Source: UBA2040 sp041674745 (lineage in GTDB: Bacteria > Bacteroidota > Bacteroidia > Flavobacteriales_D > Crocinitomicaceae). Taken from it: a DNA stretch of 64,000 nt. Both the position numbers and the translations under genes were made by a program. Below the pieces are notes generated by a model. That model was not told the origin of the DNA. It made no database searches and worked only from the letters and a program-made list of their open reading frames with translations. Location: positions 76,071-140,070 of the forward strand of contig JBAYVD010000010.1 in NCBI GenBank assembly GCA_041674745.1, in the 5' to 3' direction. Positions 52,697-62,143 of the stretch are shown in pieces (within the stretch, counting starts at the first letter, position 1; the number at the start of each line of letters is the position of its first letter).

Positions 52697-54661
52697 TTGT
52701 CCAATTCGTTTCCATATAAAATAAGCATCGTCATCGTTAATTACAACGTTGAGTTTTTCTTGGAACAATGCCTTAATTCGGTAAAAAAAGCACTTTCCAA
52801 TGTAGAGGGAGAAGTGTTTGTTGTGGACAATTTCTCGATAGATGGTTCGGTGGATATGGTTCGCCAGAAATTCCCAGAATACAATTTGATTGCGAATAAA
52901 GTAAACCTTGGTTTTTCAAAAGCCAATAACCAAGCCATGCTTTTAGCAAAAGGTGAGTATCTACTGCTGCTCAATCCAGATACTGTTGTACAGGAAGATT
53001 CTTTTGAAAAGGTGATTCAATTCATGGATGAAAATCAAGAAGCTGGCGGTTTGGGCGTGAAAATGGTGGACGGTAAGGGAAGATTTCTTCCCGAATCTAA
53101 AAGAGGATTACCTACTCCATCCGTCGCTTTTTGGAAAATCTCAGGCTTATCAAGTTTGTTTCCAAAATCCAAACTATTTGGCAAATACCATTTAGGGTAT
53201 TTAGACGAAAACAAGGTACATGAAATTGAAATCATGAGCGGCGCTTTCATGTTGATGAGAAAAACGGCTTTAGACAAAGTTGGACTGCTCGACGAAGCTT
53301 TTTTTATGTACGGTGAAGACATTGATTTGTCCTACCGAATTATCAAAGGCGGGTATAAAAACTTCTATTTCCCCGAAACATCGATTATCCATTACAAAGG
53401 GGAAAGCACCAAAAAAAGTTCTGTAAATTATGTTTTGGTCTTTTACAAAGCCATGGTCATTTTTGCGAAAAAGCATTTCTCTCAGAAAAATGCCAAACTG
53501 CTCTCGTTTTTCATTTATAGCGCTATTTACTTGCGCGCAGGTTTGGCGATAGGAGCGCGTTTGATCAAGCAAATAATTCTTCCAGCCACGGATACGTTGT
53601 TGATTTACGGTGGATTATTGGCATTGACCAATTATTGGAAAATGTCCAATATAGAATTCCCTAGCTTTACTTTTGAAATCGCCTTACCCGTATACACATT
53701 AATCTGGTTAATCAATTTATACTACCAGGGCAATTACGACAAACCGTATCGATTTAGTAACAGCCTAAAAGGAATCGTCTACGGTACGCTCATATTGTTG
53801 ATTGTCTACGCATTGCTACCAAAGGAATTCCAGTTTTCAAGGTTATTTATTTTGGTTGGAGCAGTGTGGACTGCTCTTTATCTAGGCTTATCGCGCATTT
53901 TTATGCATTTGTTTTTTGGCTCCAATTATAGTTTATCAAAAGTGAAAAACAAATCATTTGCCATTGTTGGTAGCTCGGAAGAATCGGTACGCGTGGAAAA
54001 ACTATTGAAACAAACCACCCAAAATCAAGCCCATATTTTCAAAGTTTCACCAGGAAGTGAAAAATATGAAAATGGTATCGGAACGATTGATCAATTGGAT
54101 CAAATTGCCTTTATCAACAAAATAGATGAAATTATATTTTGCGCCAAAGATTGCTCCGCCCATAGTATTATAGAATGGATGAAGCGATTAGAAGGCGAAA
54201 ATCTCGATTTTAAAATCGCGCAACCAGAAACGATCTTTTTAATTGGATCCAATTCGATTGATACGGCTGGCGATTTGTATTTAATGCAAGTAAACAAAAT
54301 TGAGGAACCGAAAAATAAACGATTGAAAAGACTCTTTGACTGTCTCACTTCTTCTATTTTCATTCTAATTTCTCCTTTTCTACTCTGGAAATTTGACAAC
54401 AAGGGAGCTTTTTATCGGAATATGTTCCTTGTTTTGGGTGGAAAATACTCCATTGTCGGTTATTTCAACAAGACAAAACCAGCCATTGCAAACCTTCCAA
54501 AATTAAAATACGGCATTCTATCGCCTTCTGAGGAACTAGAGAACATTGACGAAAATCAATCTGAGAAACGAAATCTACTGTACGCAAGAGATTACAGTAT
54601 TTCCAAGGATTGGAAGATATTAAAAATTTACTGGGGAAAACTTGACAAACCCCTCAAATAA
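52697..54661 (+). CDS. GT2 glycosyltransferase fused to degenerate sugar-phosphate transferase
   Basis: 654 residues from a TTG start at 52697; the nearest other start lies inside ridA and no ATG exists before the conserved region. Residues 8-255 are a GT2 fold like rhamnosyltransferases: SIVIVNYN, LLLNPDTVV near 90 and the GEDIDLSYR motif near 205. About five membrane segments follow (270-410), then a nucleotide-binding-like region with FAIVGSSEESVRVEKLL (415-540). The end has the polyprenyl glycosylphosphotransferase anchor RLKRLFDCLTSSIFILISPF and GGKYSIVGYF near 585, but lacks the KFRTM and KGDMSLVGPRP residues. This part is probably structural or catalytically inactive. Confidence 0.82.
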   Translation: MSNSFPYKISIVIVNYNVEFFLEQCLNSVKKALSNVEGEVFVVDNFSIDGSVDMVRQKFPEYNLIANKVNLGFSKANNQAMLLAKGEYLLLLNPDTVVQEDSFEKVIQFMDENQEAGGLGVKMVDGKGRFLPESKRGLPTPSVAFWKISGLSSLFPKSKLFGKYHLGYLDENKVHEIEIMSGAFMLMRKTALDKVGLLDEAFFMYGEDIDLSYRIIKGGYKNFYFPETSIIHYKGESTKKSSVNYVLVFYKAMVIFAKKHFSQKNAKLLSFFIYSAIYLRAGLAIGARLIKQIILPATDTLLIYGGLLALTNYWKMSNIEFPSFTFEIALPVYTLIWLINLYYQGNYDKPYRFSNSLKGIVYGTLILLIVYALLPKEFQFSRLFILVGAVWTALYLGLSRIFMHLFFGSNYSLSKVKNKSFAIVGSSEESVRVEKLLKQTTQNQAHIFKVSPGSEKYENGIGTIDQLDQIAFINKIDEIIFCAKDCSAHSIIEWMKRLEGENLDFKIAQPETIFLIGSNSIDTAGDLYLMQVNKIEEPKNKRLKRLFDCLTSSIFILISPFLLWKFDNKGAFYRNMFLVLGGKYSIVGYFNKTKPAIANLPKLKYGILSPSEELENIDENQSEKRNLLYARDYSISKDWKILKIYWGKLDKPLK

Positions 54662-54678
54662 TCAAGGCATGAATATTA

Positions 54679-54686
54679 TAATTTTG
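54679..54686 (+). promoter_or_regulatory. -7 box upstream of the second E2 gene
   Basis: TAATTTTG matches TAnnTTTG, 31 bp before the ATG at 54718. No clear -33 element. Confidence 0.4.
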
Positions 54687-54717
54687 TTATTAACTAAAGG
54701 ACAGGGCTAAACAGACT

Positions 54718-56091
54718 ATGGCACAGATCGAAATTAGACTCCCAAAAATGGGAGAAAGCGTTACAGAAGCAACCATTACTAATTGGTTGAAGAACGTTGG
54801 TGATTCAGTAGAAATTGATGAGCCTTTAGTAGAAGTTGCGACCGATAAGGTAGACAACGAGTTACCATCAGAAGTGGGTGGAGTATTGGTTAAAAGATTA
54901 TTCGAAAAAGACCAAGTTGCTCAAGTTGGAGATGTAATTGCAATAATCGCAACAGACGGAGATACTTCAGCACCAATTGATACCCCATCAAGCGTAGCAA
55001 CTGCAGTGGAAGCAATCACCCAACAAGTTGAAGTTGCCGTGAATCATTCGAATGGTTCTGCGGTTTCTGCCGTTGTAGAAGCGCACGGTGATTCTGGTAA
55101 ATTTTATTCCCCTCTGGTAAGAAGTATCGCTCAAAAAGAAGGAATTGGTATGCAAGAATTGGAAAATCTTGCAGGAACAGGCCAAGGAAATCGAGTAACG
55201 AAAAAAGATATTTTAACTTACTTAGAAACACGTGTGTCTGGATCAAATTCAGCTCCTGCTGCGGTACAAGAAATTAAAACAACTGTGGCTCCAGCTGTGC
55301 CAGCGCCACAAGCTGCTGCGCCAGTGGTTTCAGGTGGAAATTTCTTGAGTAACATCAAAGAACCTGTTGTAGCTTCTATGCCAGGTGACGAGATTGTAGA
55401 AATGGACCGAATGCGAAAATTGATCGCAGATCATATGGTAATGTCCGTTCACGTTTCTCCACATGTTACTTCGTATGTTGAAGCAGATGTAACCAACATC
55501 GTAAACTGGCGAAATAAAACGAAGAAAGAATTCGAACAAAGAGAAGGTGAAAGTTTGACATTTACACCCATCTTCATGGAAGCCATCGTGAAAGCGATCA
55601 AGGATTTTCCGGGAGTGAATGTAGCTGTAAGTGGCAACAACATCATCAAACGAAAAGATATTAATTTGGGAATGGCCACGGCTTTGCCTTCTGGAAACTT
55701 AATTGTTCCGGTTATCAAATCTGCTGACCAGTTGAATTTAGTTGGCATTGCGAAAGCGGTTAATTCATTAGCTAGAAACGCAAGAGACAACAAATTGAAA
55801 CCAGAAGACATACAAGGAGGAACTTATACGGTAACGAATGTAGGAACATTTGGAAACGTTATGGGAACTCCAATCATCAATCAGCCTCAAGTAGCCATCT
55901 TGGCACTCGGCGCAATACGAAAAGTACCAGCTGTTATTGAAACTCCAGAAGGAGATTTCATTGGTATTCGTCACAAAATGTTCCTTTCACACTCGTATGA
56001 TCACAGAGTTGTAGATGGTGCTTTGGGTGGCATGTTCGTAAAACGCGTTGCCGACTATTTGGAGCAGTTCGATGTGAACAGAGCTTTATAG
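54718..56091 (+). CDS. 2-oxoacid dehydrogenase E2, branched-chain or oxoglutarate type
   Basis: 457 residues. The lipoyl domain (1-80) has Lys44 in VATDKVDNELPSEV, a sequence typical of branched-chain E2. A peripheral-subunit-binding domain follows (FYSPLVRSIAQKEGIGMQEL ... RVTKKDI), then an Ala/Pro linker and the catalytic core with IADHMVMSVHVSPHVTSYVE and the closing SHSYDHRVVDGALGG. It transfers acyl groups from E1 to CoA. No E1 or E3 gene is adjacent. The substrate could be branched-chain 2-oxoacids or 2-oxoglutarate; the lipoyl sequence favours the former. Confidence 0.9.
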   Translation: MAQIEIRLPKMGESVTEATITNWLKNVGDSVEIDEPLVEVATDKVDNELPSEVGGVLVKRLFEKDQVAQVGDVIAIIATDGDTSAPIDTPSSVATAVEAITQQVEVAVNHSNGSAVSAVVEAHGDSGKFYSPLVRSIAQKEGIGMQELENLAGTGQGNRVTKKDILTYLETRVSGSNSAPAAVQEIKTTVAPAVPAPQAAAPVVSGGNFLSNIKEPVVASMPGDEIVEMDRMRKLIADHMVMSVHVSPHVTSYVEADVTNIVNWRNKTKKEFEQREGESLTFTPIFMEAIVKAIKDFPGVNVAVSGNNIIKRKDINLGMATALPSGNLIVPVIKSADQLNLVGIAKAVNSLARNARDNKLKPEDIQGGTYTVTNVGTFGNVMGTPIINQPQVAILALGAIRKVPAVIETPEGDFIGIRHKMFLSHSYDHRVVDGALGGMFVKRVADYLEQFDVNRAL

Positions 56092-56137
56092 AAGTAATCG
56101 ACATTTCTAGGTCGGTTCTTCACTAAAAACAAATAAA

Positions 56138-58288
56138 ATGGTAAAACGTTTTTTATTTTTATTGATGTTCTCTAGCCCATTTTTGGCTGCAGCACAACAA
56201 GAACTGACCGAAAAGGATATTCGCGCAATGGTCGAAAAAGAGTCTGAACAAAAATTATTGGTTCAGTGCTCTGTTTTGACACAAGGTGGATTTAGTTATT
56301 ATGCTGAAATTATAGCAGACAAACTTCTTACTTTTCAGCCCAATAGTGCCAATTACAATTACCGAAAAGGTTTTTTAATGTTGGATTCCCACAATGATTT
56401 TGAAGGTGCATTAAAGTACTTAAAAATTGCGGTAACCGATACGAAGAAGAACTACGACATGTATTCCGCTAAGGAAAAAAGCGCCTCCATCGATGCGTTT
56501 TATCACTTGGGAAGATGCTATCATTTGAATGAACAAATTTCGGAAGCAGTTGAATATTTCAATAAATTTTTGGCTGTGTCTGACGCAAGTTCTGAGTTAA
56601 ACATCGATGCCAAATTAAAAATCAAGCAATGTGCCGTTGCGCGCAAGGAAATGGACAATCCATCTAGAGCGCAAATTATCAATTTAGGTACACAAATTAA
56701 TTCAGACAAAGCTGAATTTGCTCCTGTCGTTTCCTTGGATGGTTCTGCGTTGTATTTTGCTTCGAGAAGACCTTGGGAAGATAATTCAACAGACGTATAC
56801 AGAGATAAAAGATTCAATCAATATCCTGAAGATATCTACGTAAGTTATATTGATTTCGATGGCTCCTGGATTGATCCATTCCGTTTGGATTTCTGTGACG
56901 GAAAACGAAATGAGGCAACTCAAGCCGTTAGTGCGGATGAAAGAAGAATTTATGTGTACCAAGATAATTCTGGAAACGGAGATATTTACTATTCCGATTT
57001 TACCACAAACCGTTTCCAAGAAATTAAAAAACTCGATGACAAGCGAATCAACTCTGATTTTTGGGAACCACATTGCTATGTAACGACGGACGGTCAAAAT
57101 TTGTATTTCACATCGGATCGACCAGGTGGATTTGGTGGACGTGATATTTATCGAACAGTTCGACTACCAGATAACACCTGGAGTGAGCCAATTAACCTTG
57201 GACCATCGGTAAATACACCTTATGATGAAGACGCTCCATTTGTAGCTATTGACAACAAAACTTTGTACTTCTCCAGCAATGGTCCGATGAGTATGGGAGA
57301 CTTCGACGTTTTTGTAACACGACGAGATGAAGAAAACAATTGGTCTGCCCCTATTAATTTAGGGTATCCGATCAATTCTACGGGCGATGATATTTATTAT
57401 ACAACAACAGTTGACGGTTTGCGAGGTTTCTTAACTTCTTCCAGAAAAGGAGGTTACGGAGAAAAAGATATTTACGAAATTAAAAATGATTTCTTAGGTG
57501 TCAATTCACTAGCCGTTTTGAAAGGTCAAATAAAAACAGTTGACAACCGTCCGATTCCTGAAGATGTTGCTATAACAGTAAATTGTTTGGATTGCTCTTC
57601 TGAAAGTTCCCGTACAGTTTTTCCTCGTTTACGAGATGGAGTTTATTTTAGTTCCTTGGAGCCTTGTCAAGAATACGAATTGATTTATACGTTTGATGCC
57701 GGAAAAAGAGAGATTTACCGTGAAAAATTGAAAACAGATTGCGACAAAGAATATGTTGAGATTTACAGAGACATTACTATTGACGTGCGTGATCCGTATA
57801 ATCCCAAAATCGTAGAAAAAGCAGATACAACGGCAGTTGTTAAACCGGTGGATCCAGTTGTAACGCCTGTTAATCCAGAAATTACTATTAAAGAGGTAGA
57901 AGCCGTAGATTTCTCGAATCCGAAATACAAACACTTCTTTGAATACAACGGAAACAAAATCAATCCAAAAAAAGGAGACTTCAAACGCTTTGTGAAGGAA
58001 ATTGAGAAACAAATGCAAGCAGGAAGAAAGCTAGTTGCTATCAATGTCTATTCATCCGCTTCAACAGTTCCTACGGTAACGTATGAAACCAATGAAAAGT
58101 TGAGTTTGCTCAGAGCCGAAAATATCAAATACGATATCCAAAATTATTTCCAAGAAAGCACCCAAATAAGTGATAAAATCACCGTCACCATTCTAGGTTC
58201 CATTGTTGCGGGCCCTGAATACAAAAATGACGCTAAAAACAGAGCGAAATATCGAGTTTATCAGTATGTGGAAGTGATAACTCAATAA
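56138..58288 (+). CDS. Exported PD40/TPR protein with OmpA-like C-terminus
   Basis: 716 residues with a signal peptide (LFLLMFSSPFLAAAQ). Residues about 30-180 look like tetratricopeptide repeats. Residues 190-470 hold PD40 propeller blades with APVVSLDGSALYFASRRPWE, LYFTSDRPGGFGGRDIYR and LYFSSNGPMSMGDFDVFV. A Ca-like linker and a beta sandwich (about 480-570) follow. The C-terminal 120 residues resemble a weak OmpA domain (FVKEIEKQMQAGRKLVAINV, then LLRAENIKYDIQNYF). Similar proteins are envelope components linked to gliding or T9SS in this phylum, but the specific role is unknown. Confidence 0.85.
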   Translation: MVKRFLFLLMFSSPFLAAAQQELTEKDIRAMVEKESEQKLLVQCSVLTQGGFSYYAEIIADKLLTFQPNSANYNYRKGFLMLDSHNDFEGALKYLKIAVTDTKKNYDMYSAKEKSASIDAFYHLGRCYHLNEQISEAVEYFNKFLAVSDASSELNIDAKLKIKQCAVARKEMDNPSRAQIINLGTQINSDKAEFAPVVSLDGSALYFASRRPWEDNSTDVYRDKRFNQYPEDIYVSYIDFDGSWIDPFRLDFCDGKRNEATQAVSADERRIYVYQDNSGNGDIYYSDFTTNRFQEIKKLDDKRINSDFWEPHCYVTTDGQNLYFTSDRPGGFGGRDIYRTVRLPDNTWSEPINLGPSVNTPYDEDAPFVAIDNKTLYFSSNGPMSMGDFDVFVTRRDEENNWSAPINLGYPINSTGDDIYYTTTVDGLRGFLTSSRKGGYGEKDIYEIKNDFLGVNSLAVLKGQIKTVDNRPIPEDVAITVNCLDCSSESSRTVFPRLRDGVYFSSLEPCQEYELIYTFDAGKREIYREKLKTDCDKEYVEIYRDITIDVRDPYNPKIVEKADTTAVVKPVDPVVTPVNPEITIKEVEAVDFSNPKYKHFFEYNGNKINPKKGDFKRFVKEIEKQMQAGRKLVAINVYSSASTVPTVTYETNEKLSLLRAENIKYDIQNYFQESTQISDKITVTILGSIVAGPEYKNDAKNRAKYRVYQYVEVITQ

Positions 58289-58302
58289 GATTATTTAAAG
58301 TT

Positions 58303-58336
58303 AAAAAGTCCAATCAAGTTGATTGGACTTTTTTTT
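58303..58336 (+). terminator. Terminator after the PD40/OmpA-like gene
   Basis: AAAAAGTCCAATC (58303-58315) pairs perfectly with GATTGGACTTTTT (58321-58333), followed by further T. Confidence 0.9.
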
Positions 58337-58382
58337 GCCATCAACTATTGATTTTTATTTTAACTTTAAAAAAACGATCTTC

Positions 58383-59237
58383 ATGAATATTCAACTCCTT
58401 CGACCTATTGCCATTTTTGACCTTGAAACAACGGGTATAAACATAACCCAAGACCGCATAATCGAGATCGCTATCTTGAAAATACATCCGGATGGAACCC
58501 AAGAAACGTATGAAAAAAGAGTGAATCCGGGTATTCAAATGTCTCCAGAAAATATGGCCATACACGGTATTTCAAATGAAGACTTGATACACGAGCCAAG
58601 CTTTGGAGAACTAGCCCCAGAAATCAAAGAATTCCTAGTAGGTTGTGATTACGGTGGCTACAATTCCAATCGATTTGATGTTCCTGTTTTAGTAGAAGAA
58701 ATGTTGCGCGTAGATCCCACTTTTGATATTTCATCCTCGAAATTTATTGATGTTCAAAATATCTTTCACAAAATGGAGCAGCGAACACTTTCCGCGGCTT
58801 ACAAATTTTATTGCGAACAAGAATTGATAAACGCCCATTCCGCGTTAGCGGATGCTACGGCGACCTGGGAAATATTAAATGCACAGTTGGATCGTTACAC
58901 TGATTTACAAAAGGATGTTGATTTTTTAGCCGATTTCACTTTGGCACATGACTTTTCAAGAGTAGATTTCGCAGGTAGATTGGCTAGAAATGATAAAAAT
59001 GATGTCGTTTATAATTTTGGGAAAAATCGAGGAAAAACGGTGCGTGAAATTATGAAAACGGAACCTGGGTATTACGGTTGGATGATGAATGCGGATTTTC
59101 CATTGCACACAAAGCAATGCTTGAAACGTGAAATCGAAGCCATTAAACAGTCTGATTTGAAAAAAAACGACACGAATAAGCAAGAAAATCAAAGTCTTGA
59201 AGACAAATTGAATCAACTTAAAAACAAATTCAAATAA
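58383..59237 (+). CDS. DnaQ/ExoX-like 3'-5' exonuclease
   Basis: 284 residues from ATG 58383; the longer frame lacks support. The exonuclease domain (about 8-180) carries the DEDD acids: Asp13 and Glu15 in FDLETTG, a middle NSNRFDVPVL block, and the HSALADA segment with the His and Asp of the last motif. The C-terminal part (about 195-245) has KNRGKTVREIMKTEPGYYGW and HTKQCLKREIE, as in ExoX-like C-terminal domains that bind DNA. It likely trims or proofreads DNA. It overlaps the next gene by one base (TAATG). Confidence 0.9.
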   Translation: MNIQLLRPIAIFDLETTGINITQDRIIEIAILKIHPDGTQETYEKRVNPGIQMSPENMAIHGISNEDLIHEPSFGELAPEIKEFLVGCDYGGYNSNRFDVPVLVEEMLRVDPTFDISSSKFIDVQNIFHKMEQRTLSAAYKFYCEQELINAHSALADATATWEILNAQLDRYTDLQKDVDFLADFTLAHDFSRVDFAGRLARNDKNDVVYNFGKNRGKTVREIMKTEPGYYGWMMNADFPLHTKQCLKREIEAIKQSDLKKNDTNKQENQSLEDKLNQLKNKFK

Positions 59238-59845
59238 TGAAAATCTTTTGTATTGGAAGAAATTATGGTGCACATGCCAAAGAAATGAACGCAGCGTTGC
59301 CGACTACCCCTATTTTCTTCATGAAACCGGATACGGCCGTTTTAAAAGAGAGCGATTTTTATATGCCGAAATTCACGAATGACTTGCACTATGAGTGTGA
59401 AATTGTGGTTCGGATCGATCGAGTTGGAAAAAATATTGCCGAACCATTTGCACACAAATATTATTCTGAAATTGGCCTGGGAATCGACTTTACAGCAAGA
59501 GATTTGCAACAAGAATGCAAAGAAAAAGGTTTGCCTTGGGAAATTGCCAAATCGTGGGAAAACAGCGCTCCTTTGAGTAACATATGGTTTGATAAATCGA
59601 CACTTGACTTAAACAATCTGAAATTCTCTTTGAAAAAAAATGGAGAGATTGTTCAAACTGGAAATTCGTCTGATATGATTTTTAGTATTGATCAAATAAT
59701 CGCTTATCTTTCTCAATTCAACACATTGAAAGTGGGAGATTTGATTTTCACAGGCACGCCTGCAGGTGTTGGTCCCGTTCAAGTCGGCGATGAATTGATT
59801 GGAGAACTTGAAGGTCGTGAAATGTATCGTATCGCTATTAAATAA
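59237..59845 (+). CDS. Fumarylacetoacetate hydrolase (FAH) family protein
   Basis: 202 residues, a compact single FAH domain. It has GRNYGAHAKEMNAALPTTPI, KPDTAVL, YECEIVVRIDRVGKNI (metal-binding Glu-x-Glu), GIDFTARDLQQECKEKGLPW and GTPAGVGPVQVGDEL. The family hydrolyses C-C bonds or decarboxylates acyl pyruvates (as human FAHD1, oxaloacetate decarboxylase/acylpyruvase). The substrate is not known here. It is coupled to the exonuclease gene by TAATG. Confidence 0.92.
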   Translation: MKIFCIGRNYGAHAKEMNAALPTTPIFFMKPDTAVLKESDFYMPKFTNDLHYECEIVVRIDRVGKNIAEPFAHKYYSEIGLGIDFTARDLQQECKEKGLPWEIAKSWENSAPLSNIWFDKSTLDLNNLKFSLKKNGEIVQTGNSSDMIFSIDQIIAYLSQFNTLKVGDLIFTGTPAGVGPVQVGDELIGELEGREMYRIAIK

Positions 59846-59846
59846 C

Positions 59847-61241
59847 CTATTTACCGGTTCCTTTTAGCACAATTCTCACAGTATAGAGCATTATTTTAAA
59901 ATCCAACGCAAGCGATCTATTTTTCAAATACAACAAATCAAATTTCATACGTTGCAACATTTGGTCGACATTTTCCGCGTAACCAAATTTTACTTGTCCC
60001 CAGGAAGTAATGCCCGGTCGAACTTTCGTCAATTGTTTGAATTGAGGTTCAATAGCTGCAATTTGATCGATGTAAAATTGACGTTCCGGACGTGGTCCAA
60101 CCAAAGACATATCGCCTTTCAATACATTGAAGAATTGAGGGAATTCATCAAATCGAACCTTTCTCAAGAACCGACCAATGACTGTGATTCTCGGGTCATT
60201 TTCTGATGAAAGTTGCGGACCATTGGATTCCGAGTCCAAATACATCGTTCGGAATTTAATTATCTTGAACAATCGACCATTCGCTCCTACTCGATCTTGA
60301 AAATACAAAACTGGACCTTTTGAGCTGAATTTTACCAAAATAGCTATGACGATAAAAAAGGGAATCAATACCGTAATAGCCATCAACGAAAGAATAAAAT
60401 CCAACAATCGTTTGGTCATTTTTTGCCAAATAGGCATGGAATCCGTATTTACTTCCATCAATAAAGCTCCGTAAATATTGGTCATTTTCACGGATCCGGA
60501 CAAAATATCGTACATATCAGAAAGTATTTTAATCGATATATTCCCAGTGTCAATTCGAGAAATAATGCTACTCAATCGTTCATGTTCGGTGCTTTCCAAG
60601 GCAATTATCACCTCCTCAGCTTGGGATTCAGCTAAAATTTTCTCTACGTCATCAGCATGTCCCAAATACGGCAATTGATTTTCCAACAACTTGTCAATAC
60701 CATTTAAATTCACAAAACCGATGAATACATTTCCAATTCCTTTGTTCAGTTGTTGAATTTCATTGTAGATCGAAACAGCTTTTTCGCTTCCACCAATCAA
60801 CAAAGTTTTAAACCCATATTTTCGTTGGTGAATTTGAGAAACAATCCAATTGGTTAGGCTCATTCTAAGAATGGTTGTCAAGACAAAATGTAAGGAAAAC
60901 AATATTAAAAGAGAATGATAGTAACTTTGATAGGCAAAAATGGTGTCGTCCAAAAGCAAACCAAAGAAAAGAACAAAAGTCCCCAATAAGCTTCCGAAAA
61001 AAGTCAATCCAAGTGCTTTCAATCGATGCATTCTCCGCACATCGTGATACGTTCCTTGAATGGTATAAATCACCAACCAAATAATTGGAACCAGTACGAT
61101 TCCAAAGAAAAAAGTTGGATTGGTCTGAAATGTCTCCTGCTCAACATATATTTTTCGAAAATAATAGAAGAGTCCCCAAGCCAAAGAAGCGGAAAGAAAA
61201 TCGAGCAATACCAGAAAAAATGTGAGCTTTTTCTTATTCAT
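59847..61241 (-). CDS. Polyprenyl glycosylphosphotransferase (EPS/O-antigen initiating sugar transferase)
   Basis: 464 residues. Four N-terminal membrane helices (to about 110), a CoA-binding-like domain (about 140-250) and the C-terminal catalytic domain with KIIKFRTMY near 326, VRFDEFPQFFNVLKGDMSLV and GPRPER near 385. These are the complete residues of the WbaP/WecA-type sugar-1-phosphate transferase family that start exopolysaccharide or O-antigen synthesis on undecaprenyl phosphate. It abuts a lipoprotein gene with no gap, suggesting one operon. Confidence 0.93.
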   Translation of the reverse strand: MNKKKLTFFLVLLDFLSASLAWGLFYYFRKIYVEQETFQTNPTFFFGIVLVPIIWLVIYTIQGTYHDVRRMHRLKALGLTFFGSLLGTFVLFFGLLLDDTIFAYQSYYHSLLILFSLHFVLTTILRMSLTNWIVSQIHQRKYGFKTLLIGGSEKAVSIYNEIQQLNKGIGNVFIGFVNLNGIDKLLENQLPYLGHADDVEKILAESQAEEVIIALESTEHERLSSIISRIDTGNISIKILSDMYDILSGSVKMTNIYGALLMEVNTDSMPIWQKMTKRLLDFILSLMAITVLIPFFIVIAILVKFSSKGPVLYFQDRVGANGRLFKIIKFRTMYLDSESNGPQLSSENDPRITVIGRFLRKVRFDEFPQFFNVLKGDMSLVGPRPERQFYIDQIAAIEPQFKQLTKVRPGITSWGQVKFGYAENVDQMLQRMKFDLLYLKNRSLALDFKIMLYTVRIVLKGTGK

Positions 61242-62111
61242 TTAGAAATAAATCACTTTAATATTGTCAACAATAATATCTCGATTGATTCCGCCATCGT
61301 CCAGCAAAGCGCTCAACGAAATTTTATAATATTCTGCATTCGGCGTGCCGGTTACAATTTCCTGCATATCAATGTAAATCTTTTTCCAAATTGGTCCGCT
61401 GATATCCTGCGCATTCATTTGTACATTCGGGTGATTCTTTATAGTTGCTGGAGAAACTTCTATTACACCTGTGACAAGTGAATTGGATGAACGGTAATCC
61501 ACTTCCAGATACACTTGAGCTCCTTGTTTGGGCAAAAGCAGGTTGTCACTGTCCGAATTGTAGGCATAAAAAGTGGAATTCTCTGTTGTGAGATGTACTG
61601 CTCCATACTGCAAGCCATACTTTAAAATGGTCGGATCATTTTCCGCCATTAATATGGCCGTTGAGGTTGGATCAGGAACAAATTTAATGGAAGCATCCTC
61701 AAAATCTTCAATCCAAAATTTCACATTACTGTAATACTTAGTCTCAGGATTAATAACAATTTTTTCGTCACGTACTAAATTTACATCCAACTCATAGGCT
61801 TCAACAAACGGATAGGCTTTTTTTGTGGCTGAAATACCGTTGTTGTGAATGGCCGGTAAAATTTTAAAATGAGTGGCTCCCTCTTTTAAAATTGGAAGTT
61901 TAACAGGCAATTCGAAAACGCCTACTAACTGACCGTCCGCATAAATCCAAGCATCTGTAAAATTATGCGTCAATTCTCCTTGATCATCAACAATATCAGG
62001 ATTGAAATTCAGTTTCCATGTATTGATTTCAATCCAAGATGGATTTTCATTATTCTTGATACAACCCGAAAAAAGGAAAAAACCAAGGATAAAAACGACA
62101 AGTGATTTCAT
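61242..62111 (-). CDS. Lipoprotein of unknown function
   Basis: 289 residues from ATG 62111 (62126 would add five). The signal ends in a lipobox (FLFSGC, lipidated Cys17) followed by acidic/polar residues. The mature protein has beta-rich segments with TDAWIYADGQLVGVFELPVK and LPILKEGATHFKILPAIHNNG, and a second half with YLEVDYRSSNSLVTGVIEV that looks like a carbohydrate-binding jelly roll. I do not recognise the family. It adjoins the sugar transferase gene; with Gfo/Idh next upstream it may belong to a polysaccharide export or modification set. Confidence 0.78.
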   Translation of the reverse strand: MKSLVVFILGFFLFSGCIKNNENPSWIEINTWKLNFNPDIVDDQGELTHNFTDAWIYADGQLVGVFELPVKLPILKEGATHFKILPAIHNNGISATKKAYPFVEAYELDVNLVRDEKIVINPETKYYSNVKFWIEDFEDASIKFVPDPTSTAILMAENDPTILKYGLQYGAVHLTTENSTFYAYNSDSDNLLLPKQGAQVYLEVDYRSSNSLVTGVIEVSPATIKNHPNVQMNAQDISGPIWKKIYIDMQEIVTGTPNAEYYKISLSALLDDGGINRDIIVDNIKVIYF

Positions 62112-62143
62112 AAAACGAAAACGCATAAAGAATAATATTATTG

